The notes: generated from the letters alone by a model not told the origin. Counted from the stretch's first letter, positions 1 to 8,748 are shown. The stretch is 64,000 nt of DNA from an uncultured Bacteroidales bacterium (GCA_900318465.1 ONKQ01000008.1:1-64000); one strand, 5' to 3'. Made by a program: numbers and translations.

Positions 1-60
1 ACCAATATCAACGACGTCAAAGAACAACTTGACCCCCTAATACCGGGGCTATTTGACTAA
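1..60 (+). CDS. C-terminal end of an unknown protein (partial)
   Basis: The first 19 codons read TNINDVKEQLDPLIPGLFD and end at a TAA at 58-60, so this is the tail of a plus-strand gene that begins left of the window. Too little is visible to assign a family. A five-base-pair GTCCC/GGGAC hairpin (70-74 with 84-88) lies in the gap to the next gene but is not followed by a T run, so I do not call it a terminator. Confidence 0.6.
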   Translation, partial: TNINDVKEQLDPLIPGLFD

Positions 61-102
61 TATTTAACCGTCCCAATTTTAACGGGACACTAATGATATA
101 AA

Positions 103-492
103 ATGAACACCGACAAACTAGCACTACATCAATTGACAATGACAAAGAACCTTCCAGGAGCAGCCAAATGCATGAACTCTGTGTTTTCAGCCATTGTCTT
201 GAACATCTCCACCCCTTTCACGAGGGACGACTTGCACCAACTATACGATTATGACAAAGCCTTGTACAAAGCTGCCATTGAAAAGAACGACAATTTCTCT
301 GACGACACCAAAGAAAGGAAAAAAGGAGAAATAGAAGCATTGTTTTCCGAAGCGGAAATGTTGGACATGTCTTTGATGCCTTCCGATGTTTATTATCCAC
401 CTACCAACTTGCCCTGTTTGGCAACCATTTTGAATACAATTACAGTTCAAACATTTATGACACGATTGAAGGGGATAATGGCGAATCAATAA
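103..492 (+). CDS. Hypothetical protein, 129 aa
   Basis: A plus-strand frame of 129 codons that follows the preceding gene by 42 bp, so the two could be co-transcribed. The product appears soluble: there is no signal peptide or membrane segment, and the middle (about residues 45-90) is charged and looks helical. I do not recognise the family and see no catalytic motif. There is no Shine-Dalgarno sequence, which is normal for this phylum. The composition resembles real coding sequence better than the overlapping minus-strand frames do, but without a homologue the call stays moderate. Confidence 0.5.
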   Translation: MNTDKLALHQLTMTKNLPGAAKCMNSVFSAIVLNISTPFTRDDLHQLYDYDKALYKAAIEKNDNFSDDTKERKKGEIEALFSEAEMLDMSLMPSDVYYPPTNLPCLATILNTITVQTFMTRLKGIMANQ

Positions 493-635
493 ACGAGAAT
501 AAACTTTGCCGAGATTTATTCCTCTTTTCAATCCCGATTTACTTCTCTATAAAGCTGATAGACAAAGAAGTTTCATCGTTAAACCGTAATATCGATACTA
601 CGTAATTTCGTTATTACGATTATCTTGTTACATCC
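493..635. other. Short convergent intergenic gap
   Basis: The gap of 143 bp lies between the ends of the plus-strand hypothetical gene and the minus-strand four-helix-bundle gene. It is AT-rich, with a weak CGTAAT/ATTACG inverted pair near 580-620, but I see no convincing terminator or gene. Confidence 0.4.
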
Positions 636-1373
636 CTAAACACTCCTCGTTCCATCACATTCGGGATAGGCTGAGCAACTCCAAAAGGCATTTCCTGCGT
701 TCTTGCCTTTTTTAGCCATTCGTTTTAGCATTGGCTTCCCGCATTTGGGGCAAAGCGGCGCATCCGTTTGGGCATTTTGCTCCACCCTGCGGACGAGTCT
801 CTCGGCTGACAATGCCTCGGAAAAACCTCCCTCTTCCCTGAAGGCCTCAAGTTGGTTCTCGATTTGTTTGCCAAGCATCATAATGAGGCGATTGCAAAGG
901 ATAAGCAAACAGTTGGCCTCTATCATTGAATCTTTTGAGCAGAGCCAAGCATCAAACTTGTGCTTCTGCTTTAGGATGTGGAGGCTGCTTTGGTGTTGTA
1001 CATCGTCTTTGTAGGTGGGACGGTCTAATGGGGTGTGGCTGACCGCTTTGTGTTCGTCCGACTTCACCGACCAAGGGACATTTTCATATCGCATGAGCCA
1101 GTTAATATAGTCGTTGGCCAATTCCGCCAAACTTGCCCGGGCCACATCCGTGAGGCGCATCTCTGTCTCCTTTGAGGTGGAATGGCGCGAGTTGCCTTCG
1201 GCGATGTTGGCGGGGACGGAGCGTGCCGCTTGCGTCATCTGGTCGTATTGCCGCCCGCAGGGGTCGTTGGTGCGGTTGAGGTTGCGGGCGCAGAAGTCTT
1301 GCGTGGCCAGTTGTATGACGTTGGCCAGCACCCAAGTATCCAACCAATAATATCCTAACCTGTTAATCTGCAT
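636..1373 (-). CDS. Four-helix-bundle protein with C-terminal C4 zinc ribbon
   Basis: The 245-residue product has the hallmark of the four-helix-bundle (S23/intervening-sequence protein) family, SVPANIAEG at residues 52-60, followed by helical sequence. Its last 40 residues form a topoisomerase-I-type zinc ribbon with Cys208, Cys211, Cys233 and Cys239 (CPKCG and CSAYPEC). This fits the arrangement known as a four-helix-bundle suffix-domain protein. Its role is unknown; relatives include rRNA intervening-sequence proteins and the Avd accessory factor of diversity-generating retroelements, and the ribbon suggests nucleic-acid binding. It lies 41 bp downstream of the split methylase gene on the same strand, so it is probably the last gene of that operon. 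No reverse transcriptase or rRNA is in the window. Confidence 0.78.
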   Translation of the reverse strand: MQINRLGYYWLDTWVLANVIQLATQDFCARNLNRTNDPCGRQYDQMTQAARSVPANIAEGNSRHSTSKETEMRLTDVARASLAELANDYINWLMRYENVPWSVKSDEHKAVSHTPLDRPTYKDDVQHQSSLHILKQKHKFDAWLCSKDSMIEANCLLILCNRLIMMLGKQIENQLEAFREEGGFSEALSAERLVRRVEQNAQTDAPLCPKCGKPMLKRMAKKGKNAGNAFWSCSAYPECDGTRSV

Positions 1374-1414
1374 CTCGTGTGTCTTTGTTTTGTCTGCAAA
1401 GATAGCACTTTTTC

Positions 1415-2095
1415 CTATTTCCGCGTTTCTCTCTCGTATTCCTCCCTCGTAAACGGCGGCATAGGGTCAATAACAAGCACCTCATCGTAAGTCAAGCCGT
1501 AAAGATGATAAACAAGACGGTCGATTTCCTGCTCCAACGAAGTGGTGTCAGCGTGCAAGTCTTGTTTCTTAAAGTCATGTATTTTGCCAACTAAAGTGAT
1601 GATAGGTTGTTGTTGAACAGATGGAAGTGGTTTGATTGGCAACTGTTTCATGTGATTTGGATAAAAATGAGTCCCATCGTACATCAACTCATTAAAATAG
1701 AACTTGATCAGAAGCGAATTTAGTATCCCTTGTATGTATTTGTATGAATACATTTTTGAGGTTTGTATAGCTTTTTTTGAGATTGTTCTTAAGATAGTTG
1801 GATAGTTTACCCCCTCCATTAAATACCATAATGTAAGTATGACAACAGAATCGTTGCAATACATCCCGTCTTGGTCGTAAATAAATCGCAGTTTTGAAAT
1901 GTCACTTAATGTTCTAATACCAACCAGCTTTTCATTCGAAAACAGCTGAGGAAACATAGCATTATACATAACGTCAGGTCTATAATCTAGATATTGATAG
2001 TTGTTAACGAGCCAATATCCCATATCCTTCCCTTCAAAATACTTTTTATATCTACCAGAAATATTTGAAGAATGAATAAACGCATCCTTTTTTAA
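1415..2095 (-). pseudogene. C-terminal specificity part of the Eco57I-type methylase, separated by an in-frame stop
   Basis: This is the continuation, in exactly the same frame, of the methylase that stops at 2096-2098. The 24 codons after the TGA are open and run into an ATG at 2023, after which 202 more codons are open to 1415. The phrase EGKDMGYWLV around 2000-2035 and the residues after it resemble the TaqI/Eco57I C-terminal target-recognition region. The simplest reading is a nonsense mutation (or base-call error) in a protein of about 1,205 residues. A second possibility is re-initiation at the ATG at 2023, which has purine-rich sequence just upstream and would give a separate 202-residue specificity subunit. 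This piece has no catalytic motif of its own. Confidence 0.75.
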
Positions 2096-2098
2096 TCA
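2096..2098 (-). other. In-frame TGA stop dividing the methylase gene
   Basis: Reading the minus strand, the codons are AGT GAA AAA TTA TGA TTA AAA AAG. The ATGs at 5035 and 2023 are 3,012 bp apart, a multiple of three, so both halves share one frame and only this codon separates them. I see no sign that it is recoded. Confidence 0.85.
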
Positions 2099-5035
2099 TA
2101 ATTTTTCACTACTTGGTCGTAACCCATAATTTACAGAGCAAATATCTTCCACTGATAAGCATCCAGATTTAATTTTTGATAAGACAGCCGTTTTTTCAGT
2201 TGTAAGACTAATTCTGAAGTTGTTTTCTTCTGTATCATTGAATAGAGACTGATCTATTTTGCTATAAAGCCTCTTCTCGAACCTATATTTGTCTTTCTTT
2301 TCATTTACATCAATTACGAGAATATAACTATCCTCATCGTATTTATTTACAAGTGACAATATGCAAGTTCTTACTGTAGCAGCATCAAATATGTCATAAT
2401 TAAAGTTTATCAAACGGTTTATCTGTTTTGTCAATAACAACTGACGCAAAGGCAATCCATACCCTTGTGACAAAAACTTATTTGATGTAATAAATACTAT
2501 GTTCCCTTCATTTCTTAATAGTTTAATTCCCCTTTCATAAAACAATACATATAGATCGAATTTTTGATATGCTGTTGAAAATAAATCAATTTTGTCTTTT
2601 ATGGTTTTGTCAATTTTCTCAACATTTACATACGGTGGATTCCCAATCACAATATCAAACCCATTCTTAACCCCAAACATCCATTCGGCATCAAAGTATG
2701 ACTCCGAAGCATTTTGGTCAAACATATCCCATTGGGCAAGTTGCTTCGCCTCGCTGTGGCCAACAAATCCCGTGTCTTCAATCGCTTGAGCAAGGGCTTC
2801 GCGAGTTGCCTTAATCTCGTCCTTCAGTCGCTGCTTGTCCACATTGCGCTTGGCCAAGAAGATTTTGTGGTTCAACTCTTTTAGACGGCTCTTGTATTTT
2901 ATCACATCATCGTCGTTCTCCACCAAAGTGCCGTCATATTCCACAGGAATCAGCGTGTTGGCGGCAACAAATTTCGATTCAAGGTTGGGCAACGGACGTA
3001 TGCCAAAGTTATGTGCAGCATCGTTTGATGGTTTTTGGTCAACCACCAAAGAGATAAAGAAACGAAGCTTTGAAATTTGCACAGCAATAGGTTGGATGTC
3101 CACGCCATAGATGCAGTTTTCTATGAGATAGAGTTTACGGGCATAGTCAGGGTCGTTGACATGACGGTTGAAAGCTTCCTCAATGTCAGCCAACCTCGCC
3201 TTGCGTTCCTCTTCCTCCTCTGCATTAAAGGCTTTGCGCGACTGCTCAATGGCAAGGTCAATCATAAACTCCTTCCACATCTCATTGGTTGGGTCAAGTT
3301 GTCGCAAAATATGCACCATCTGCTGGAGCATACCCATAGGGAATGCGCCGGAGCCACAGGCTGGGTCGAGCACCCGACAATGGTAGATGGCTTGCATAAT
3401 GTTGCGCCGTTGCTCTTTGTCGAGTGTGGTTTCTTCTGTCGAATAGCTGAGAAGCGAACGATATTGTGGCTCCAGTTCGTCACCACAAATGCGCTTCAAA
3501 TGCGCCACAAGACTTTCGTCCACCATATATTGCACAATCTCGCGAGGTGTGTAGAACGAACCTGTCTGCTTGCGTGCCGAGGTCTTGGTCTCTGGATTAT
3601 AGGATGCCAGCAGGTTCTCGAAAGCCTTGCCTAACAGTTCTGGGTCAAGCGAGACTTCCTGGTCGAGTGGCGTGTTTTCCTCAATGGTGAAGTTGTAGCG
3701 TTTCAAAATGTCAATGATGCCACGTGCCGCGACATTGCGTTTCTTGGTGTCATCGTACCATTGCGAAAGGTCGATGCCTCTGCCCACTTCCTCGCCAAAG
3801 AAAAGCCAGTCGGGCAGATAGAGCCGCTCTAAAGATTCCTTTCGTTCTGAGAAACCATCATAATAAAGTTTGTTTGGCTTGTCGTCAAGGCAATCGAAAA
3901 GACCACCATTGAGAAACGGTACGTTATTGTTGGCCATCTGCACAAATTCATCCGCTCCGCCTTCTTTGAAATCAGCCTTATAACGCATCAAGTTGTTCAC
4001 ATTATAACCGTCTCGCTTTATGCCATACTGATGGTCGCCACGGAATTTACGGTTGTTGGCAGTGTCTTTCCCCTCTTCCACAATGGGGCAGTTGAGCATG
4101 GCAAAGAACAAATTCTGAAGTATCAGACGGTAGTACTTGCTCTTTTCGGGATTGTAGAGCATGTTCTCGCGGTCGTGGGGGTCAAAGTTCTCGATGAAAT
4201 GGTCCCGAATGTAATCCTCATCGAAAAATTTCTCAGGAATAAGATGCTTTTGTTTCAGGAACCATACGAAGATAAGACGGGTGATGAGGCGTATGCAACT
4301 TTCGTGATTGAATTTCTCGTCATCGTCCGTAGTGTTCAGGTCGTTGGGGAATCTGACCACTTGTACCGCCCATGCATACCAGTCACTAAGCTCAGAATAG
4401 AACTTCTTGGTGAGCAATTCGTTAGAGAACACCTGCATCCAATGCTTGTATAGCTCTTCAAAAAATGGATAGGCTTTGTCGCCAATGCTTTCCAAAATGT
4501 CGATATGTCCACGATGGGGATGCTGGCAGTTGATGTCGCGAAGCAAACTCACCTTGCCGAGCTTTTCACCGTCGCGCCATTGTTGGGTGTATTCGCTACG
4601 CTCACAAGTGGCCAAGGCTAATTTGTCGTTTTGCTTGATGAAAAGCACAACAGGTTGTGCAGCGGCTATTCGGTTGAAGCCACGAGTCAATGTCGCCAAC
4701 TCTGTTCGTGTTAGTTTCTGCCCATCACGAATCTCAGCGGCAAAAACCATCATCCCTGCATAGCGTCCTTGGGCGGCCTCCTGTGTGACATCTTCCCTGC
4801 TTTTCACCTTGGCTTGTCCCGACAACGAGGCTTCGTCCACCGTGCCTATGAAATAGGTGTGTTCCACTTTGCGCATGATCTCTTGTAAAGCCTTGCTCAG
4901 AGGCCCTGGATAAAGACCTTCGAATGGAACAGGAGTGCGCGTTATCTCATTGAAGAAAATGTGAAGATGGTTGAGCAATGCGGCGCAAGCATCAAACAGC
5001 GGTTCGTCAACAAACTTTCTTAATATGGTATTCAT
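2096..5035 (-). CDS. Eco57I-type adenine-specific DNA methylase (N-terminal 979 aa of an interrupted gene)
   Basis: This is an N6-adenine DNA methyltransferase of the Eco57I/type IIG class. The motif X region with SFYTPREIVQYMV lies near residue 495, the AdoMet-binding motif I DPACGSGAF at 557-565, and the catalytic motif IV NPPY at 799-802. The N-terminal 480 residues are a long helical domain seen in large single-chain R-M methylases; I see no PD-(D/E)XK nuclease motif there. The reading frame ends at a TGA (2096-2098) at the start of the target-recognition region, and the same frame continues open for another 226 codons. The gene begins 11 bp after the PLD-helicase gene, so the two form one transcription unit. 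A methylase without its recognition domain is probably inactive or altered in specificity. Confidence 0.88.
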   Translation of the reverse strand: MNTILRKFVDEPLFDACAALLNHLHIFFNEITRTPVPFEGLYPGPLSKALQEIMRKVEHTYFIGTVDEASLSGQAKVKSREDVTQEAAQGRYAGMMVFAAEIRDGQKLTRTELATLTRGFNRIAAAQPVVLFIKQNDKLALATCERSEYTQQWRDGEKLGKVSLLRDINCQHPHRGHIDILESIGDKAYPFFEELYKHWMQVFSNELLTKKFYSELSDWYAWAVQVVRFPNDLNTTDDDEKFNHESCIRLITRLIFVWFLKQKHLIPEKFFDEDYIRDHFIENFDPHDRENMLYNPEKSKYYRLILQNLFFAMLNCPIVEEGKDTANNRKFRGDHQYGIKRDGYNVNNLMRYKADFKEGGADEFVQMANNNVPFLNGGLFDCLDDKPNKLYYDGFSERKESLERLYLPDWLFFGEEVGRGIDLSQWYDDTKKRNVAARGIIDILKRYNFTIEENTPLDQEVSLDPELLGKAFENLLASYNPETKTSARKQTGSFYTPREIVQYMVDESLVAHLKRICGDELEPQYRSLLSYSTEETTLDKEQRRNIMQAIYHCRVLDPACGSGAFPMGMLQQMVHILRQLDPTNEMWKEFMIDLAIEQSRKAFNAEEEEERKARLADIEEAFNRHVNDPDYARKLYLIENCIYGVDIQPIAVQISKLRFFISLVVDQKPSNDAAHNFGIRPLPNLESKFVAANTLIPVEYDGTLVENDDDVIKYKSRLKELNHKIFLAKRNVDKQRLKDEIKATREALAQAIEDTGFVGHSEAKQLAQWDMFDQNASESYFDAEWMFGVKNGFDIVIGNPPYVNVEKIDKTIKDKIDLFSTAYQKFDLYVLFYERGIKLLRNEGNIVFITSNKFLSQGYGLPLRQLLLTKQINRLINFNYDIFDAATVRTCILSLVNKYDEDSYILVIDVNEKKDKYRFEKRLYSKIDQSLFNDTEENNFRISLTTEKTAVLSKIKSGCLSVEDICSVNYGLRPSSEKL

Positions 5036-5046
5036 GGCTCCGTGTT

Positions 5047-8000
5047 TTATTTACTGACATACTCCCATGCAATCAGGTCAAATTCATCTTTCCTGAATTT
5101 TTCTTCAAGTCGCTTGCTTTCTTTACTTGGCGTTGGGCTGAAACCTTTGCGCGACCTCGCTATCTGAAGGATTTCGTTAGTGGCTTGTTGCGGCACTTGT
5201 TCCTCCATCCATTGCTGGACAATGGCTTGAAGTTTGGCGATACGCTCATTCTGATGCGTTTCAATCCAATCGGGCACGTATCGGTCCTTTAGCCTGTTCT
5301 TACGTAGGAAGTCAAGGATTTCGGCACGGTTCATCTCGGTGAATGTGGGCGCTTTCGACTTGTCGGCAGGCTGGCACATCAGGTAGATTTCGCGGTATTT
5401 TTCACTTGCCGACTCTCGTTTGGGGTAGCCTATGACGGCCACGAGGCTCTCCGGGACGCTTTCAAACAATGTGTCCTCGTTGCGGAAGCCAGTGAAAATG
5501 CCGTTGGGCATCCCTTCAAGTTGCTGCTTGTACTTCTCAAAGTAGTCAAGCAGGTCTTGACGATACACTTCAAGCGAGAAGTCTTTGAGCGACAGTGCCT
5601 GCGGCGACTCAATGTCGCTGATACTGTTGTTCTGCAACTCCTCTAACAGGCGGTCAGCGTTCTTGTCCACAAGTGGATTGTCTTTCTCCATCTGCAAATA
5701 CTCATCGTTTAGCTGTTGCGTCTCTGAGCCTACCAGATTCATAGTCACCATACGGTTCATGATGCGCGACTCCAAATGCAGATACTCCTCAAACGAGGTG
5801 GCAGGCCAGAAGTTGACGCATTGAATCAACCTATTAGGCGAACCGATACGGTCGATACGGCCAAATCGTTGTATCAGTCGTACAGGATTCCAGTGGATGT
5901 CATAGTTCACCTGCATATCGGCATCCTGCAAGTTTTGGCCTTCGGACAGGCAGTCGGAGGCAATCAGTATGTCAATGGGGTCGTCAAGCAACCGAACCAC
6001 ATTTGGCTCTTTTGCTCTGACGAGTTGCTCCCACACGGTATATGGTACACGCCATTGACGTTTTTCAGCATCAAAATACTTTTCTGTGTCAATATGTGCC
6101 TCGTCATAGAGTTGGCTCCAGTCTTTTTCCTTGTAGAGTTTGCTGTAAGGGGCAAAACTATGCAATACTTCTTGGAAGTCTTTGGTATGTTGTTGCCCAG
6201 AGGTGTAAATGGCAGTGCCCGAAACCGAGGCAATACGGCCAAAACCACGTTGCCGAAGCTCGTCATACAGGAATTTGGCTGTATCACTATAGGCAGTAAA
6301 GATGACAATCTTCCTGTTTTTGCTGCGCTCCTTTTCTTTGAGCAGCTTTTCAAGTTCGTCCAACTTCAAATCACGTTCAAAGCCATTTCTGTAATCCTGT
6401 TCAAATCCTTGCAAACTCAAGTAGATTTCGTTTAGGCATTTCACGTTGTGTTGAAGTCCACGCTTGAATCCGCCAAGATTCTTCATATCGCTCAAGTTGA
6501 TTGTGCCTTTGCGAAGCGTGAACACATCGTCGGTGTCGAAGTTTTCGTCCTCGTCAGGCACATCCACGTCAACGACACCGTTCTTTTTGTGTTGTTCAAA
6601 GTCAAGCACCTTTTGAAGTGTTTGCTCATGCACATCAAGCACCTTCTTCACGGTCAGCATACAAGAATACCACGAGCTTTCCAACCGTTTCATGAATAAA
6701 ATGCTCATCATTTTGACGAGGAATCGTTCACGGTTCACATTGTCGTTCCAGTCGTTTTGTGCGCCCTTCCTGGCTTGAACGAGTCTGTCAGGAATGTAAA
6801 GGCTGGGTTGGTAGGCAGTCAGCGTCAGTTCCTCGAAAGCCTTGTATATCTCATCAGCAGTTTGGTATTTGCCGAAATGGTCAACACCTTTATATATATT
6901 GCAAGGCTTGGCCTTTTCAGGGAATCCCATATCCTCGCCCAAGGTCTTCTCAATCAATTTGCGTGTCCTTGCCACAATCAGCTTGTCCGTCAGGTTGAAG
7001 AATTTGGGCGAAAGCATGGCAATGAAACTGCCAATGGTGCGATTGGAGTTTTTGCACCATTCGGTGTATTTACGTTGTGAATCGGCAAAAAGGTTACGGA
7101 GCGATTCCACCCCAAAGTCATCGTTGTCAAAGGCATCATCTTTGCCTCTGCCAATCAGGTTGAATTGCCCTTTCACATCCCGCAAACCAGTATTGATGGG
7201 CGTAGCCGACAACATGAGCACTTTCAATTGATGCCCCTCTTTCTGTGATTGTACTTTGATGAGGCTGTCCAACAAGTCTTGGTAACGCCCCGATTTCTCG
7301 TTGCGCAAGTTGTGGCTTTCATCAATCACAATCAGCAGTTTCTCACGTTTTTGCAGATAATCGAGCTTATAGGTGTCATAGCTGTTTTGCAGCCGCTCAT
7401 TTTGCAAGTCAGTATGGAACCGCACCTGATAGTCGAAACGGTCTTTGTCGAAACGCGAGCCGGCTCCTTTCAGGTATTGTGTCCAGTTTTGTTGCAACTT
7501 TTTGGGGCAGAGCAATATGGTGGTGTAGCCCTGAATCTGGAAGAACTTGATGACCGCCAAAGCAGAGAAGGTCTTTCCCAAGCCTACGGCATCAGCAAGG
7601 ATGGCACCATTGTATTTGCGCAACATCTTGATGAGCGAGATAACGCCCTTTTGCTGATAGTTGAACAATGTCCGCCATATCTCGCTGGTCTGTAGCAGCG
7701 ACATATCCTGCTGATGCTCAATGGATATGCTGTCAAATTCAAGGTCTGCCTTGAACAGTTCGTAGAGTATCTTATAGTAGATTTCTTCTGGAGTATATTT
7801 GCGGAAATACTCTTCTATCATGCGGATGAAGTATTCCTTTATGCTGATAAGCCCAGATTGTGGATTGTTGGGGTCTTGAATCTTCTCCTTGGCCGACTTC
7901 CAAATGTCCTCAAACCAACGGCACACCTCTTTATAATCGGAGTTGGCCTTGTTGACGGAATCGCCAATGGTGAGTTCCACATTCGAGGTCTTTTTCAAGC

Positions 8001-8457
8001 CCAGCCCTGCATCGGTAAGGTTGCTGCTGCCCGTCAAGTAATATCCGTTGTTTTGGGGAACGCTATTCTTGAACATATACACCTTGGCATGGCAAAAAGC
8101 ATTGGCGATGGCGCGGATTTGCACGGTGTTGCGTTCAAGGAACGCCTTGGCTTCTTGGGCATACTCGTCCAATTGAAACGAGCTTCCCACGGAGAAGTCG
8201 CCATTCAACAAGTCCTTGATGTCGTTCAGTTGTTTTTCTTCTCGCACCATCTCCGAGGAAACTATGCGAAACTCGTCATTTTCGGGCAGTTCCCGATAGA
8301 GCTTGCTTAAAGCGCGAATGGTGAAATAGCCCGTCACGATGTCGAGTTTTCCAGTCTGGCCGGATTGTTCGCCAGAATACAGGTTGATAAAATCCCATAC
8401 GGTCTTGATGCCAAGTCCGTCGTCAGGATAACGATCTACTTTGTTGTCAATGAGCAT
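5047..8457 (-). CDS. PLD-like nuclease fused to SNF2-family helicase
   Basis: The 1,136-residue protein has a phospholipase-D-type domain at residues 1-190, with HAK at 123-125 and GSSNLT at 143-148. This is a variant HKD motif without the usual Asp. A superfamily II SNF2 helicase follows: Walker A DAVGLGKT near 289-296, DESH box at 379-382, LSATP near 415, and QRFGRIDRIGS near 865-875. Such proteins translocate on DNA and may cut or remodel it. It is the first gene of an operon with the Eco57I-type methylase 11 bp downstream. SNF2 helicase, PLD and adenine methylase together recall class 1 DISARM (DrmD, DrmC, DrmMI) and type ISP restriction enzymes, but drmA and drmB are absent here and the PLD is fused. 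The restriction role is inferred from family and neighbours. Confidence 0.9.
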   Translation of the reverse strand: MLIDNKVDRYPDDGLGIKTVWDFINLYSGEQSGQTGKLDIVTGYFTIRALSKLYRELPENDEFRIVSSEMVREEKQLNDIKDLLNGDFSVGSSFQLDEYAQEAKAFLERNTVQIRAIANAFCHAKVYMFKNSVPQNNGYYLTGSSNLTDAGLGLKKTSNVELTIGDSVNKANSDYKEVCRWFEDIWKSAKEKIQDPNNPQSGLISIKEYFIRMIEEYFRKYTPEEIYYKILYELFKADLEFDSISIEHQQDMSLLQTSEIWRTLFNYQQKGVISLIKMLRKYNGAILADAVGLGKTFSALAVIKFFQIQGYTTILLCPKKLQQNWTQYLKGAGSRFDKDRFDYQVRFHTDLQNERLQNSYDTYKLDYLQKREKLLIVIDESHNLRNEKSGRYQDLLDSLIKVQSQKEGHQLKVLMLSATPINTGLRDVKGQFNLIGRGKDDAFDNDDFGVESLRNLFADSQRKYTEWCKNSNRTIGSFIAMLSPKFFNLTDKLIVARTRKLIEKTLGEDMGFPEKAKPCNIYKGVDHFGKYQTADEIYKAFEELTLTAYQPSLYIPDRLVQARKGAQNDWNDNVNRERFLVKMMSILFMKRLESSWYSCMLTVKKVLDVHEQTLQKVLDFEQHKKNGVVDVDVPDEDENFDTDDVFTLRKGTINLSDMKNLGGFKRGLQHNVKCLNEIYLSLQGFEQDYRNGFERDLKLDELEKLLKEKERSKNRKIVIFTAYSDTAKFLYDELRQRGFGRIASVSGTAIYTSGQQHTKDFQEVLHSFAPYSKLYKEKDWSQLYDEAHIDTEKYFDAEKRQWRVPYTVWEQLVRAKEPNVVRLLDDPIDILIASDCLSEGQNLQDADMQVNYDIHWNPVRLIQRFGRIDRIGSPNRLIQCVNFWPATSFEEYLHLESRIMNRMVTMNLVGSETQQLNDEYLQMEKDNPLVDKNADRLLEELQNNSISDIESPQALSLKDFSLEVYRQDLLDYFEKYKQQLEGMPNGIFTGFRNEDTLFESVPESLVAVIGYPKRESASEKYREIYLMCQPADKSKAPTFTEMNRAEILDFLRKNRLKDRYVPDWIETHQNERIAKLQAIVQQWMEEQVPQQATNEILQIARSRKGFSPTPSKESKRLEEKFRKDEFDLIAWEYVSK

Positions 8458-8498
8458 ACGCTATCGTTTTGCAGCGCAAGGACTATCTTTCGGAGGGG

Positions 8499-8580
8499 AT
8501 GGGTTCAAACGAAGAACCTCGGGACACGAAAAAGCGCAGATTGGCGCTCATCAATGTCCCAAGGTCCTAGGATAACCCAT
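8499..8580 (-). ncRNA. Imperfect hairpin A in the leader of the helicase-methylase operon
   Basis: Four nested paired blocks are visible: ATGGGTT 8499-8505 with AACCCAT 8574-8580, ACCT 8516-8519 with AGGT 8562-8565, GGGACA 8521-8526 with TGTCCC 8555-8560, and AGCGC 8533-8537 with GCGCT 8544-8548. Collinear nesting over 80 bp suggests a folded RNA or a cruciform. The orientation is inferred from the minus-strand -7 box upstream; the structure itself would fold on either strand. Confidence 0.5.
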
Positions 8581-8672
8581 TTGTAAAGATAAGTCCAGTC
8601 CGCGCAAAGCGCAGACGCTGGTACTTATTCGTCTTACAAATGTCTAATGAATTTCCTAGGTTCAGGGACATT
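8553..8672 (-). ncRNA. Hairpin B with an alternative outer stem competing with hairpin A
   Basis: The core pairs CATTTGTAA 8578-8586 with TTACAAATG 8634-8642, ATAAGT 8589-8594 with ACTTAT 8623-8628, CCAG 8595-8598 with CTGG 8618-8621, and GCGC 8602-8605 with GCGC 8609-8612 around an AAA loop. Outer arms AATGTCCC 8553-8560 with GGGACATT 8665-8672 and two CCTAGG copies (8566-8571, 8655-8660) extend it. TGTCCC at 8555-8560 can therefore pair with either of two GGGACA copies, making structures A and B partly exclusive. Confidence 0.5.
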
Positions 8673-8740
8673 CCGAATATAGCACTAACGCTATGTTATT
8701 TCCAATAAAAACGCACCGCTGTTTAGGCGATACTTGAGGG

Positions 8741-8748
8741 CAAAAATA
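8741..8748 (-). promoter_or_regulatory. Candidate -7 box for the helicase-methylase operon
   Basis: The minus strand reads TATTTTTG, matching the Bacteroidota -7 consensus TAnnTTTG. No good TTTG -33 box is found at 19-21 bp. If used, it would give a leader of about 280 nt containing hairpins A and B. Confidence 0.4.

Noticed and set aside
70..88. Terminator after the partial first gene
   Set aside because: Only five base pairs with a nine-base loop and no T run follow it.
580..620. Palindrome CGTAAT...ATTACG
   Set aside because: Six pairs around a 20-bp AT-rich loop is within chance for this composition.
2096..2098. Selenocysteine or other recoding of the TGA
   Set aside because: No SECIS-like stem or selenocysteine machinery is visible and the position is not a known redox site; nonsense change or base error is simpler.
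8578..8642. Integron attC-like site in hairpin B
   Set aside because: The GCGC...GCGC centre superficially resembles attC, but the conserved AAC/GTT simple sites are missing and no integrase or gene cassette array is present.
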